From positions 103,330 through 167,329 of the forward strand of contig NZ_JABKKE010000007.1 in assembly GCF_013166575.1 (NCBI RefSeq): a stretch of 64,000 nt of DNA, in the 5' to 3' direction. Source of the stretch: Xylanibacter rodentium (GTDB lineage: Bacteria; Bacteroidota; Bacteroidia; Bacteroidales; Bacteroidaceae). The position numbers and the translations under genes were made by a program. Position 1 is the first letter of the stretch, and each line of letters begins with the position of its first letter. The notes below the pieces were generated by a model, which made no database searches, was not told the origin of the DNA, and worked only from the letters and a program-made list of their open reading frames with translations. Positions 1 through 9,670 of the stretch are shown piece by piece.

Positions 1-2289
1 GCCGATGAGGACAACACCAAGATTCTGGCACGCATAGACTGGAACATCACCAACGACCATCGTCTGGCACTGCGCTACAACTACACCAAAAACACGGCAT
101 GGAACGGCCCCAACGCCTCGTCGATGGACGGAGGCACACGTTCGGCCTACGCGCGTACATCGCTGTACTCCATGGTGTTTGCCAACTCGATGTACTCTAT
201 GGAAAACAGGGTCCACTCGTTTTCTTTCGACCTAAACAGCCGTTTGAGCGACAATCTCTCAAACCAGTTGCTCGCCACATTCTCCAAACTTGACGACGTG
301 CGCGGCACCAACTCTTCCGAATTCCCCTTCATCGACATACACGACGGAACCAATACCACCACACAGTATATGTCGCTGGGATACGAGCTCTTCACATACA
401 ACAACGCCGTACACAACACCATCTTCAACATCAAGGATGACGTGACATACTACTTGGGACAGCATAAGATAACGGCCGGATTGAGCTATGAGTATCAGAT
501 GGCCGACAACCAATACATGCGCAACGGTACGGGATACTACCGATACAAGAGCGTAGACGACTTCATCAACGGTGCCGTGCCCGAAGTCGTATGCCTCACA
601 TACGGATATGACGGCGAGACATCGCCTGCCGCACGCGTAAAGTTCAACCAGGCAAGCCTATATGCCCAGGACGAATGGAACCCTACCGACAAGCTGAAAC
701 TGACTGCCGGCATACGCTTCGACGGTCTCTTCTTCAACAACGGCGACCTGATGACCAACAAAGCCATCTACGACCTTGACTACAACGGACGCCACATCGA
801 CACGGGCAAATGGCCGTCGTCAAACATCATGGTGTCTCCGCGAGTAGGATTCACCTACGACGTGTTCGGTGACAAGAGCCTGAAAGTACGCGGAGGTACC
901 GGACTGTTTGCCGGCCGTCTGCCACTGGTATTCTTCACCAACATGCCCACAAACGGCGGTATGGTACAGTATCAGGCACAGCTCGGCCCGTCGACCAACT
1001 ACAAGCGTCTGCCACAGGCCGTCAAAGACCACTTCGCCACGACTGACGCAAACGGCAACAGAGTGGAAGGGACAATGACCGACATACTGAAGCAATTTGC
1101 AGGCGGACTCACCGTCGATGCCAACGGCCGCGCATCCATCGGAGCTCTCAAGGACAAGCTCATCGGCATGGGATTCCCCAACACCATCTCTCCCGAAGAC
1201 GGAGCGGTGCCTTCAGCCATCTCGGCCGTAGACCCCGACTTCAAGATGCCACAGGTATGGAAGACGTCAATCGCCGTTGACTATGAGGTGCCGGTGTCGT
1301 TCCCGTTCACGGTGACGGCCGAAGGTATATTCAACAAGACCATCAACGGCGTTACAATATCCGACTGGAGCATGATGCCCGTAGAAGGTTTTGCACGACC
1401 CAACGGTGCTGACAACCGTCCGCTCTTCCCCGAGACATTCCGCACAGGCACAAAGGCATTCGTGCTTGAGAACACGAGCAAGGGCTACGGATGGTCGGCC
1501 AATGTTACAATAAACATGCGCCCCATCGAGACACTCAGCCTTATGGCCGCCTACACACACACCGTTTCAAAGGAACTTACCGGCATGCCCGGCTCCAACG
1601 CCGAATCGGCATTCACGTATGTCCCCACCGTCAACGGTCCTAACAACATCAACCTGCACAACTCGCAGTATGTCACTCCCGACCGCTTTGTCGTGTCGGC
1701 CACTCACAGCGACAAGCACGGCAACCATGTCGGCATCATCTACGAGACGTGGCGCGGCGGATACAACTATTCGTACATGACAGCCAACGACATGAACGGC
1801 GATGGATACAACTACGACGCCCTGTATATCCCCACCGACAAGCAGGTGGCCGACGGGCTGTTCCGCTTCAAGACCGAAGACGACCAAAAGCAGTTCATGG
1901 ACTATGTACACGGCGACAGCTATCTGAAAAACCATCAGGGCGAATATGCCGAGGCTTACAGCGTATACTCTCCGTGGGTGCACCGTATCGACCTGAGCTA
2001 CAAGCACGACTTCAAGGTCGCATTCGGCAAGACCACACATAAGCTTCAGTTGAGCTGCGACATCAAGAACGTGCTCAACCTTTTCAACTCAAGCTGGGGC
2101 GTAAGCAAAATCATGAACTCGAAACTGAACGAGGGACGCATACTCAAATATGAGGGCACCGACGCAGAGGGGTACGCCACATTCTCAACTCCTGCAGCCG
2201 TCAGCGGCAGCACAAAGACATGGACTCCTTATCACGCCATCGGTCAGTGCTGGTATGCTTCAGTGGGTGTCAAGTATATATTCAACTAA
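1..2289 (+). CDS. TonB-dependent receptor, Oar-like, 5' end missing
   Basis: The reading frame is open from base 1, so the gene starts upstream; 762 residues of the C-terminal part are visible. They are rich in alternating aromatic/polar beta-strands typical of a 22-strand outer-membrane barrel and end in a Phe-Asn terminus (VKYIFN), as barrels that use the BAM machinery do. The style (DWNITNDHRLALRYNY, then long loops) resembles Oar-like receptors with an N-terminal carboxypeptidase-regulatory domain; that domain and the plug would lie outside the window. It would import a ligand across the outer membrane with TonB-ExbBD energy. The next gene, a surface lipoprotein, starts 18 bases downstream and is probably its partner. 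No SusD homologue is present, so a classical SusCD pair is not supported. Substrate unknown. Confidence 0.88.
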   Translation, partial: ADEDNTKILARIDWNITNDHRLALRYNYTKNTAWNGPNASSMDGGTRSAYARTSLYSMVFANSMYSMENRVHSFSFDLNSRLSDNLSNQLLATFSKLDDVRGTNSSEFPFIDIHDGTNTTTQYMSLGYELFTYNNAVHNTIFNIKDDVTYYLGQHKITAGLSYEYQMADNQYMRNGTGYYRYKSVDDFINGAVPEVVCLTYGYDGETSPAARVKFNQASLYAQDEWNPTDKLKLTAGIRFDGLFFNNGDLMTNKAIYDLDYNGRHIDTGKWPSSNIMVSPRVGFTYDVFGDKSLKVRGGTGLFAGRLPLVFFTNMPTNGGMVQYQAQLGPSTNYKRLPQAVKDHFATTDANGNRVEGTMTDILKQFAGGLTVDANGRASIGALKDKLIGMGFPNTISPEDGAVPSAISAVDPDFKMPQVWKTSIAVDYEVPVSFPFTVTAEGIFNKTINGVTISDWSMMPVEGFARPNGADNRPLFPETFRTGTKAFVLENTSKGYGWSANVTINMRPIETLSLMAAYTHTVSKELTGMPGSNAESAFTYVPTVNGPNNINLHNSQYVTPDRFVVSATHSDKHGNHVGIIYETWRGGYNYSYMTANDMNGDGYNYDALYIPTDKQVADGLFRFKTEDDQKQFMDYVHGDSYLKNHQGEYAEAYSVYSPWVHRIDLSYKHDFKVAFGKTTHKLQLSCDIKNVLNLFNSSWGVSKIMNSKLNEGRILKYEGTDAEGYATFSTPAAVSGSTKTWTPYHAIGQCWYASVGVKYIFN

Positions 2290-2307
2290 TAAAGAAAGGA
2301 ATAAAAT

Positions 2308-3957
2308 ATGAAACTGAAATATTTATTCACAGCCATCGTCTCGGCACTTCTTCTTACAGGATGCTCCGAAGACAACGAGCCGGCCGGACAGCTGGGCAAC
2401 ATCGGCCTGTCTACCACCTATGCCGTAATCCCGGACGAAGGTGGAGAGGCGACGGTAAACATCACAGCCAACGACAATTGGGAAATCACCAATGTCGCCA
2501 TTGACGAGGAAACAGGCAAGCAAGTGATTGCCAAGGACGGTGAACCGGTAAGAGACAAGAACGGCAAAGCCACGGAAACATGGTTTACACTGTCCCAACT
2601 CTCAGGCACAGCCAACACAAGAGAGAATCCGACAACGGAACTTAAGATAAAGGCTGACCGCATCGACGGAGGACGCGAAATGGAGCTGCAAATCAAGATA
2701 GGCAGCAACATGCAGTTCCTCAAGGTGCGCCAAGGTGCCATGGAGGCCGTTTCGGCAAGCTGCGCCGAGGTGATAGCAGGCGCCGACGGCAAGACTTACC
2801 GGGTGAAAGGTATATGTACGTCAATAGCCAACACGACTTACGGCAACTGGTATCTCAACGACGGAACGGGAGAAGTATATATATATGGTACTCTCGATGC
2901 CAACGGTGGCAAACAGAACTTTCTCAGCCTCAACATCGAGGTGGGCGACGAAGTGGAACTTGAAGGTCCGAAGACCACATACAGCGGAAATGTAGTCGAG
3001 TTGGTCGACGTCACCGTAATCAAGATTACCAAGTCGCTTATCAAGGTTGTTTCACCGGAAGCCACTATATCAAAGGATGGCGGCGAGCTTGAAGTGAAAG
3101 TGGCATACAAGGGCAAAGGCGCATACGCCGACATTCCTGCCGACGCCCAGGAATGGATTCGCTACAAGACCACGGAATTCATTGCAGGCGTTCCTTCGAA
3201 GATTGAGCAGAATCCTGCCGACACCGCAGTGTTCAAGTTTGACATCATGGCCAATGTGGCCGGTGCCCGCGAAGGCAAGATAGCATTCAACTCAGGCAAC
3301 GGTTCCGGCACGTCCAATGTGGAATACACATTCACACAGGAAGGAGCCATTGAGGAAGTGACAATAGCCGATTTCCTTTCACGCGAGGAAGGTTCCGCAC
3401 AGTATAAGATTTCGGGTATTGTAACCAAGATCGTCAACACCACCTATGGCAACATATACATCAAGGATGCCACAGGCGAAGCCTATATATACGGACTGCT
3501 CACTTCCAAAGGACAGTCGAAGCAGTTTGAAACTATGGGCATTGAGGAGGGCGACGTGGTTACCGTTGTCGGCACAAGAAGTTCGTACAAAGGCAATCCG
3601 CAGATGCCCAACGCCGTATACCAAAGCCATATCGACGTTACACCGATAAGCACTGCCAAGTTCCGCAATGTTGAGGACAGCAAGGACAAGTACTACATGC
3701 TCACCGGTAAGGTTGAGAAAGTCACCGAAGCCGGTGCCAAGGACGACATCGAGACATACGGCAACTTCAACCTCACCGACGAAAGCGGTTCGGTATACGT
3801 TTACGGTGTTACCACCGGATGGAACGGAGAGCGCAAGAAGTTCGGCACGCTCGGTGTTGGCTATGGTGACGAAATCACCATCCTCGCATACAAGGACACT
3901 TACAAAGGTCTCGTTGAGGCTGTAGGCATCTATGTGTCACACAAGAAAGCGGAATAA
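2308..3957 (+). CDS. BACON/OB-fold repeat surface lipoprotein
   Basis: A 549-residue lipoprotein: signal peptide followed by lipobox LLTGC with Cys19 as the lipidation site. Residues about 36-143 look like a BACON-type beta-sandwich (EGGEATVNITANDNWEI). Three repeats follow that share the pattern Y-x-[VL]-[KST]-G, then TYGN[WIF], then a G-x-[VA]-Y-[IV]-YG core (about 150-245, 350-450 and 455-549). They resemble the OB-fold units seen in DUF5689-type Bacteroidales lipoproteins; a second BACON-like stretch separates repeats one and two. BACON domains are generally linked to carbohydrate or mucin contact at the surface. The gene sits 18 bases behind the TonB receptor and is probably co-transcribed with it. 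A role as a glycan-binding partner is inference; no catalytic motif is seen. Confidence 0.8.
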   Translation: MKLKYLFTAIVSALLLTGCSEDNEPAGQLGNIGLSTTYAVIPDEGGEATVNITANDNWEITNVAIDEETGKQVIAKDGEPVRDKNGKATETWFTLSQLSGTANTRENPTTELKIKADRIDGGREMELQIKIGSNMQFLKVRQGAMEAVSASCAEVIAGADGKTYRVKGICTSIANTTYGNWYLNDGTGEVYIYGTLDANGGKQNFLSLNIEVGDEVELEGPKTTYSGNVVELVDVTVIKITKSLIKVVSPEATISKDGGELEVKVAYKGKGAYADIPADAQEWIRYKTTEFIAGVPSKIEQNPADTAVFKFDIMANVAGAREGKIAFNSGNGSGTSNVEYTFTQEGAIEEVTIADFLSREEGSAQYKISGIVTKIVNTTYGNIYIKDATGEAYIYGLLTSKGQSKQFETMGIEEGDVVTVVGTRSSYKGNPQMPNAVYQSHIDVTPISTAKFRNVEDSKDKYYMLTGKVEKVTEAGAKDDIETYGNFNLTDESGSVYVYGVTTGWNGERKKFGTLGVGYGDEITILAYKDTYKGLVEAVGIYVSHKKAE

Positions 3958-3998
3958 CCCCCGTCACGCCTTACTGGCGTAAAAACAACACTCAAAAC

Positions 3999-4029
3999 CG
4001 GCGGCATGTCTTTGAAGGCATTGCCGCCG
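3999..4029 (+). terminator. Hairpin after the lipoprotein gene
   Basis: An 8-bp perfect stem CGGCGGCA/TGCCGCCG with a 15-base loop is followed by a T-rich run (ATTTCTTTATATTTG). It lies 41 bases after the stop codon and probably ends the receptor-lipoprotein transcript. Confidence 0.55.
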
Positions 4030-4163
4030 ATTTCTTTATATTTGCCATATCCGTTTTCATCAAACCATATATTTACAGGCTTTTAGACACTATTTCGTAT
4101 GGCTTTGATACAAATCCGAAAGCCTATGCAACAAACATCAAAGATTCTACGGGCTATTTATCG

Positions 4164-4171
4164 TAATTTTG
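4164..4171 (+). promoter_or_regulatory. Candidate -7 box for the GH98-like gene
   Basis: TAATTTTG fits the Bacteroidetes -7 consensus TAnnTTTG about 93 bases before the start codon. No clear -33 TTTG is seen at the right distance. The rest of the 307-base spacer 3958-4264 holds the hairpin at 3999 and nothing else I can name. Confidence 0.4.
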
Positions 4172-4264
4172 TGCAATGATTGAGCATACATCTCCTCAGG
4201 CGATGAACCATAACAAAGAATTGGACCTTGGAATGAATTTAATGTTATATAATAATTGAGAATT

Positions 4265-7200
4265 ATGAAGATACGACTGTTTAAAATGTTTATGATGTTT
4301 GCCGTCTTTACGCTGGCAACGGTAACGGCATCGGCACAGGAACGCCGACCGATAGACGAAAAGCACCCCATGTGGCTGATACATGTGGACATCTGGAATC
4401 AAGCCGATCCTCAAAAGATTATCGACCTCATTCCTGATGACATCAAGCCTTTCGTGTGTCTCAACCTGTCGCTATCGTGCAGCTACGATAAGGAGAAAGA
4501 CGTATATATGCGCCCGCAGAACGGTGTGCGCACGTTCAAGTCGTGGGCCACGGTGTGTCAGGCCAACAATATGTGGTTTACCTGCCAGCCCGCCAGTGGC
4601 GGGCACACCCATATAAAGGACGACGACTTGGAGACATTCGAGTATTTTCACAAACGTTACCCCAATTTCCTCGGATGGAATTTTGCCGAACAGTTCTGGG
4701 GATTCGACGAACCGAACGACAAGAGTTCAAGCACGCAGCTCGACCGTCTGGCGCTGTTTGCCAAGCTGATACCCATGGCCCACAGATACGGTGGTTTTCT
4801 TACCATCAGTTTCTGCGGCAACATATGGTCGCACGGCCTCAACCCCGTAGGAATGATGAAGCGCAACGCAGATCTGCTTCAGGCATGCCGTGATTATCCC
4901 GAGGCCATTCTGTGGCTCTATAAGTACACAACATCGTCATGTTTCTATAACAACGAGAGTGTCACTTTCTCTCCGTTCATCTCCGGACTGGCCAAGAACT
5001 ACGGTGTGCGCTACGACAACTGCGGATGGAACGGAGCACTCGATGCTATCCTCGGCGAGAACCACGGCCGCAAATATCCCAATGCAGCCGGAATAGGCAC
5101 TGTTATGGAGCAGACCTGTGTCAATGGCGGAGCCGTATGGGACGGCCCCGAGCTTATATGGACCGAAGACTTCCAGAACCTTGCCACATCCAACGTCAAC
5201 GGATACACACGCCGCAACTGGGGCCGTTTCCCCGGTTTCGACAAGGTGTGGATAGACATGTTCCGCAAGATTACCGACGGCACCATGTACATCCCCACGC
5301 GCAAGGAAGTGGTGGACCGCACCAAGATTATAGTTGTAAACGACATGACAAGCGGCAGCGATGAGGACAAATATGCCTCGTGGGGCAGCCTTTATGACGG
5401 GCTGTACAAGCAGGACGACCCGTTCAACACCGGCAACGGACAGTGGATGAACAACTACTGGTATCTGAAGAAGACAGGCCGCTACGGTACGATACCAGTG
5501 GCCGTCGAGCTGTACGACGACCTTGCCAAGACTATTCCCGTAGTAGTGAAGAAGTCGGAACACAACAAACGCTGGCCCAACGAGAGCAAAAAGGTGGAGG
5601 AGTACAACAAGATGTATCCCGAGACAAGCACCGGCGATCTCTTCGTATCGCGCCACAAGAACCAGATTGTAGCCTACACACCCTATACATATCTCAACGA
5701 GAAGACCACGGCACAGGGCTCTATGGCACTGCAATACAACACATGCGAAAGCATGGAACTCACTTTCGGACAGCTGTGCAGCGGTATCATACGCGAATAT
5801 GCCGGCCATATCGACTGTTATCTCAACAACTTCCGCTCCGACGCACCTGCCAAAGTGACCGACATTATCGTGATAAAGGGCGCTACAGCACGCCCGTCGC
5901 ACGAGCTAAAACGCCGCGCATCGGCCATAGCAAGCAGCAGTGAGACATGGGACGAAACCACCGGCACCTACACTCTTGAGGTGAGCCACAATGGCCCCGT
6001 GGACGTGAAGATAACATGTGCAGGTGCTGCCACCGACCGCGCTACCGACATCCTGCCGGCCGAGGCACTCACCGCAGACCTGCCGAAACAGCCGGGTGAC
6101 TATACCGGCGAACTGATTATCGAGGCCGAGGACATGGACTACAAGTCGATAAAGGACTGCGTGGTACTTCCCTACTACAATCGTCCAAATGTAAGAGGAT
6201 TTGCCGGGAACGGCTTCATAGAGATGGGAACCAACACTGCCGGCAGCCTACGCCACGCCACCAACAAGCTGAAAGCCGGCACTTATGACATCACCGTGCG
6301 CTACAGTTCTGCATCGGCTGCCGGCACACTGAATGCCATGGTCAACGGAAAGACATATACGCTGCAGTGTGAGCAAACAGAGACCAACGAGTGGAAGAAG
6401 GTGACATTCACCGCTGACATTAAGACGGGCAACAACACTCTCACACTGACCAACAACAAGGGTATCGACATGATGATAGACCAGGTGACATACGCCCCAC
6501 AGGGCACACCTGCCGAGGAATTCCTCGTAACCATACGCGACGCAGAGCACGGTAAGGTGACAGCCAGCACAGTAACAGCTGCCGAAGGCACCGTGGTGAC
6601 ACTCAACGTAGATGCCGAAACCGGCTACGCTCTTGCCGGATGGGAAATAGTACACGGCAACGTGACCATCGGCGATGACCTCACCTTCGTCATGCCCGAC
6701 GACAACGTTACGTTGCGCCCGTTCTTCAAAGACGTCACATCTATGTACAAACTCTCATTCGACAAGGTAGGCACTGGAGCATTGCCCGAGGGATGGCGTA
6801 CAGTGCAGGGAGGCGACGAGGTACACGAATATCCCAACACCTACGGTCAGGGAGCACGCACATTCTCAGGCTTCAACGGCTATCAGGGGCGCGCACTCTA
6901 CTGGCGCGAGAAAAATGCCGAATACGGACGTCAGGAAGCCTACCGCCTCGCACTTGAGCCTGGAAACTACCAGCTGAAATACGCTGTGGCCGCATGGAAA
7001 GGCCAGCCCAACTACCGTGTTTCCATCCTCGACGAGAGAGGCAACGCCATCGTAACATCACCGGTACACACAGCCTCGCCCAACGCCAACGGCAGTAGTA
7101 CAGCCGATGTGAGCAAAACCGTGCTCCGCGAGCTTGACGTGAAGATAGCCGTGGCCGGCAACTACATCATCAGTTTCACCGATGCAGGCAACGGTTTCGA

Positions 7201-7390
7201 CGAGTTCCTCCTTCTTGACTGCCAGCTTATCAATGCCGACATCAATGCCATCGAGAGTATAGTGACCGCCGAAGGTGACGAGATAACAGGCATATACAGC
7301 ATTGACGGAGTCAAGCGCACTGAGATGCAGAAGGGCCTCAATATCATACAGTTCCGCGGCGGAAAGACAAAGAAGGTGATATGCAGATAA
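4265..7390 (+). CDS. GH98-like multi-domain secreted glycosidase
   Basis: A secreted enzyme of 1041 residues. I use the ATG at 4265; the frame extends only to a TTG three codons upstream. A signal peptide (about 1-25, ending TASAQ) is followed by a catalytic region (about 30-560) with features I associate with family GH98: PMWLIHVDIWNQADPQKIIDLIP, the WFTCQPASGGHTH stretch and FLGWNFAEQFWGFDEPN with acidic candidates. After it come a CBM6/35-like module (about 615-745, IIEAEDMDYKS), a bacterial surface repeat (about 751-823, TIRDAEHGKVTAS to FVMPDDNVTL), a second carbohydrate-binding-like beta-sandwich (about 827-987), and a short C-terminal tail (IYSIDGVKRTEMQKGLNII) of the type found at the ends of secreted Bacteroidales proteins. 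GH98 members include endo-beta-galactosidases and, in Bacteroides, a xylanase. The GH43 neighbour favours a plant polysaccharide target, but this is inference. Confidence 0.75.
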   Translation: MKIRLFKMFMMFAVFTLATVTASAQERRPIDEKHPMWLIHVDIWNQADPQKIIDLIPDDIKPFVCLNLSLSCSYDKEKDVYMRPQNGVRTFKSWATVCQANNMWFTCQPASGGHTHIKDDDLETFEYFHKRYPNFLGWNFAEQFWGFDEPNDKSSSTQLDRLALFAKLIPMAHRYGGFLTISFCGNIWSHGLNPVGMMKRNADLLQACRDYPEAILWLYKYTTSSCFYNNESVTFSPFISGLAKNYGVRYDNCGWNGALDAILGENHGRKYPNAAGIGTVMEQTCVNGGAVWDGPELIWTEDFQNLATSNVNGYTRRNWGRFPGFDKVWIDMFRKITDGTMYIPTRKEVVDRTKIIVVNDMTSGSDEDKYASWGSLYDGLYKQDDPFNTGNGQWMNNYWYLKKTGRYGTIPVAVELYDDLAKTIPVVVKKSEHNKRWPNESKKVEEYNKMYPETSTGDLFVSRHKNQIVAYTPYTYLNEKTTAQGSMALQYNTCESMELTFGQLCSGIIREYAGHIDCYLNNFRSDAPAKVTDIIVIKGATARPSHELKRRASAIASSSETWDETTGTYTLEVSHNGPVDVKITCAGAATDRATDILPAEALTADLPKQPGDYTGELIIEAEDMDYKSIKDCVVLPYYNRPNVRGFAGNGFIEMGTNTAGSLRHATNKLKAGTYDITVRYSSASAAGTLNAMVNGKTYTLQCEQTETNEWKKVTFTADIKTGNNTLTLTNNKGIDMMIDQVTYAPQGTPAEEFLVTIRDAEHGKVTASTVTAAEGTVVTLNVDAETGYALAGWEIVHGNVTIGDDLTFVMPDDNVTLRPFFKDVTSMYKLSFDKVGTGALPEGWRTVQGGDEVHEYPNTYGQGARTFSGFNGYQGRALYWREKNAEYGRQEAYRLALEPGNYQLKYAVAAWKGQPNYRVSILDERGNAIVTSPVHTASPNANGSSTADVSKTVLRELDVKIAVAGNYIISFTDAGNGFDEFLLLDCQLINADINAIESIVTAEGDEITGIYSIDGVKRTEMQKGLNIIQFRGGKTKKVICR

Positions 7391-7395
7391 GCCAA

Positions 7396-7467
7396 CGTTT
7401 TCTCGCCATGGCAGAGTGAAACTTGTTTCAACTCTGCCATGGCGAGAAAACGCGGGATGGAATCCAA
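7396..7467 (-). repeat. Dispersed hairpin element, copy A
   Basis: Between the GH98-like and GH43 genes. It contains a 21-bp perfect inverted repeat (arms 7396-7416 and 7432-7452, each carrying CTCGCCATGGCAGAG or its complement), with a further 5-bp inner pairing (TGAAA/TTTCA). Read on the minus strand, 58 bases match the element at 10954-11011 at 55 positions, including 36 in a row. The hairpin may end or stabilise the GH98 message, but the second copy shows that the sequence is a dispersed element and not only a terminator. Confidence 0.8.
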
Positions 7468-7509
7468 TAAAAAAATCTGAATCTATATAAAAACCAAAAC
7501 AAACGACAA

Positions 7510-9558
7510 ATGAAGAAAATCGGTTTCCTTTTATGGGCAGCACTGACAGCAGTTGCAGGCAACGCCCAAAATCCCTATCTGCCGCTTTGGGAGCATCTGC
7601 CAGACGGCGAACCGCGAGTATTTGAAGATCCCGACCAGCCCGGCAAATACCGCGCTTACATCATCGGCTCGCACGACATAACCTACTCGGCATATTGCGG
7701 CAACGATATCCGTATGTGGTCGGCACCTGTTGAAGACCTCAGCAAGTGGCGCGACGAAGGCCCCATCTTCTCGTGGTTTGTCGACGGACAGTGGGACACG
7801 ATGTACGCCCCCGACCTCGTTGAGGTGAAAGACCGCAAGACAGGAAAGAAGACCTACTATCTCTACCCGCACTCGCGCGGATGGCGCCGCGTGGCAATGG
7901 TGTGCAAAGGCGACCGTCCCGACGGTCCGTTCACACCCGTAAACCTCACTCCAGACGGCCGCCAGTGCCTTCCAGGCTCGCTCATTGACTTCGACCCGTC
8001 GGTATTCGTAGAGAACATCACCGACAAGAAGGACAAGGACTACGACCGCGGATTCCGTGCTTATGTGTTCTACGGCTTCCGTCACAGCACCGCCTACGAA
8101 CTTGACCAGGACAACATGTACGCCGTTCGTCCGGGTACCGAAGTACACGACTATTTCATCCCTGCCAGCGAACGTTACGGAGAAGTGCGCGACCCCAAGG
8201 GAACGACATATCCTGCACTGTATAAGGACCAGAATCCCGGCGACTTCAATTTCTTCGAGGCATCGTCCATCCGTCAGGTAGGCAACAAATATGTGATGGT
8301 ATTCTCGGGCTACAGCGGTCCCGACTACGGTCTCGGCTCAACCAACTCGGCCCTACGCTACGCCTTCGGTGACTCTCCGCTCGGCCCGTGGCGCTCCGGC
8401 GGTGTATTGGTAGATTCGCGCGGTGTAGTGCCCAACGAGGACGGCACTCACCTCACCACCACCAACGCAGCCCACAACACCCACGGCTCGCTGCAGGAAA
8501 TCAACGGCCAGTGGTACGTGTTCTATCACCGTCCGCCCCGCGGCTTCGGCAACGCCCGTCAGGCTATGGTTGCCCCGGTAAAGATAACATGGGACAAGAA
8601 GAAGGTAGCCGACGGCGGTATAGTGCGCATCACTGCTTACGACCCGTATGTGAAGAACAACGAGTGGACGGCCAAGGCTTCCGACGGCACCGAGTACACC
8701 GGTGCTGAGGTTACCAGTGAGGGTTTCCAGATATTCGGTCTGCCGCCATACAGTTACTACTCTGCCGGTCTGGCATGCTACATGACGGGCAACGAATGGC
8801 TTCAGGACAACCACGACGTATGGAACAACGGCATGGATCTTGCCGGCATCAAGAACCGCGGTGTTATCGGATTCAAATACTTCGGTTTCGGCGGACTTGA
8901 CAAAGACACCAAGGGTGTAAAAGCCTTCACCGGCACAAAGAAGAACGACGGCACAACGCTTTGCCTCGACCTTACTCCCGGCGGCAACGGCGCGTTCAAG
9001 ATTCATGTGATGCTTGACGGCCCATATGCCAACAGCACATGGAACGGACGTGAAATTGCTGTTGTAGAGGTTCCGGCCAACGCACGCCGCGAGCGCGTCA
9101 CAATCAATGTGGCAACGCCCGACGTTGAAGGACTGAAGGGCAAACACGCCATCTATCTCGTGGCCGAAGGGCCTGAGGTTAAAGAACCGCATCAGGCTCC
9201 CACCCACCAGCAACGTGGCCCACGCCAGCCGCAGCGTCCCGTGGGGCTGTTCGACCTACACGGCATCGGTTTTGCCAAGGACGACGCCCCGTTCACACGC
9301 CCCGTCGTTCCCACAGTCGCCATCACTGTCGACGGCCAAAAGCTGAACATTCCCGACACGCCCATCCGCACAACCAATGCCAACGGACTGACCGACGCCA
9401 TCCGCTATCAGGTTTACGGTCCGCTCAAGCAGGGTTCAAAGATTAGCGTAACGGCTTCCGACCCGTCAGTAAAGAGCGATGTAAGCTCCATCGTAGAGGG
9501 CCGCTGCACAGTGAAATGTACATACAACGGTAAGGAGAAGATTTTCCTTATCAACTAA
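7510..9558 (+). CDS. GH43 family secreted glycosidase
   Basis: A 682-residue secreted enzyme with a signal peptide (about 1-19, TAVAGNAQ). The N-terminal half has the five-bladed-propeller hallmarks of GH43: an early catalytic-base Asp region (GEPRVFEDPD, about 33-42), an Asp in SLIDFDPSVFVE, and the likely acid Glu in NFFEASSIRQ. The C-terminal part (about 380-682) is beta-rich and probably a binding module, with a Pro/Gln/Arg-rich linker (HQAPTHQQRGPRQPQRP). GH43 enzymes are inverting arabinofuranosidases, xylosidases or arabinanases. It follows the GH98-like gene by 119 bases and is followed by a strong terminator, so the two probably form a unit, with the hairpin at 7396 between them. The exact linkage cleaved cannot be told. 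Confidence 0.85.
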   Translation: MKKIGFLLWAALTAVAGNAQNPYLPLWEHLPDGEPRVFEDPDQPGKYRAYIIGSHDITYSAYCGNDIRMWSAPVEDLSKWRDEGPIFSWFVDGQWDTMYAPDLVEVKDRKTGKKTYYLYPHSRGWRRVAMVCKGDRPDGPFTPVNLTPDGRQCLPGSLIDFDPSVFVENITDKKDKDYDRGFRAYVFYGFRHSTAYELDQDNMYAVRPGTEVHDYFIPASERYGEVRDPKGTTYPALYKDQNPGDFNFFEASSIRQVGNKYVMVFSGYSGPDYGLGSTNSALRYAFGDSPLGPWRSGGVLVDSRGVVPNEDGTHLTTTNAAHNTHGSLQEINGQWYVFYHRPPRGFGNARQAMVAPVKITWDKKKVADGGIVRITAYDPYVKNNEWTAKASDGTEYTGAEVTSEGFQIFGLPPYSYYSAGLACYMTGNEWLQDNHDVWNNGMDLAGIKNRGVIGFKYFGFGGLDKDTKGVKAFTGTKKNDGTTLCLDLTPGGNGAFKIHVMLDGPYANSTWNGREIAVVEVPANARRERVTINVATPDVEGLKGKHAIYLVAEGPEVKEPHQAPTHQQRGPRQPQRPVGLFDLHGIGFAKDDAPFTRPVVPTVAITVDGQKLNIPDTPIRTTNANGLTDAIRYQVYGPLKQGSKISVTASDPSVKSDVSSIVEGRCTVKCTYNGKEKIFLIN

Positions 9559-9591
9559 AATCCGGCAACCCATCGGATATATCAACATGAC

Positions 9592-9648
9592 AACATCCCG
9601 TCACAGCGGTTTCCCATTCGAAACAAGCCGTGACGGGATGTTTTTTAT
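9592..9648 (+). terminator. Rho-independent terminator after GH43
   Basis: A 13-bp perfect stem (AACATCCCGTCAC / GTGACGGGATGTT) is followed directly by a T-run. It lies 33 bases after the GH43 stop, between convergent genes. Confidence 0.85.
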
Positions 9649-9670
9649 ATCAGTAGTTGACATATTTCAA

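Noticed and set aside
4937..5902. 321-codon minus-strand frame within the GH98-like gene
   Set aside because: Shadow frame of a G+C-rich coding sequence; no recognisable protein pattern.
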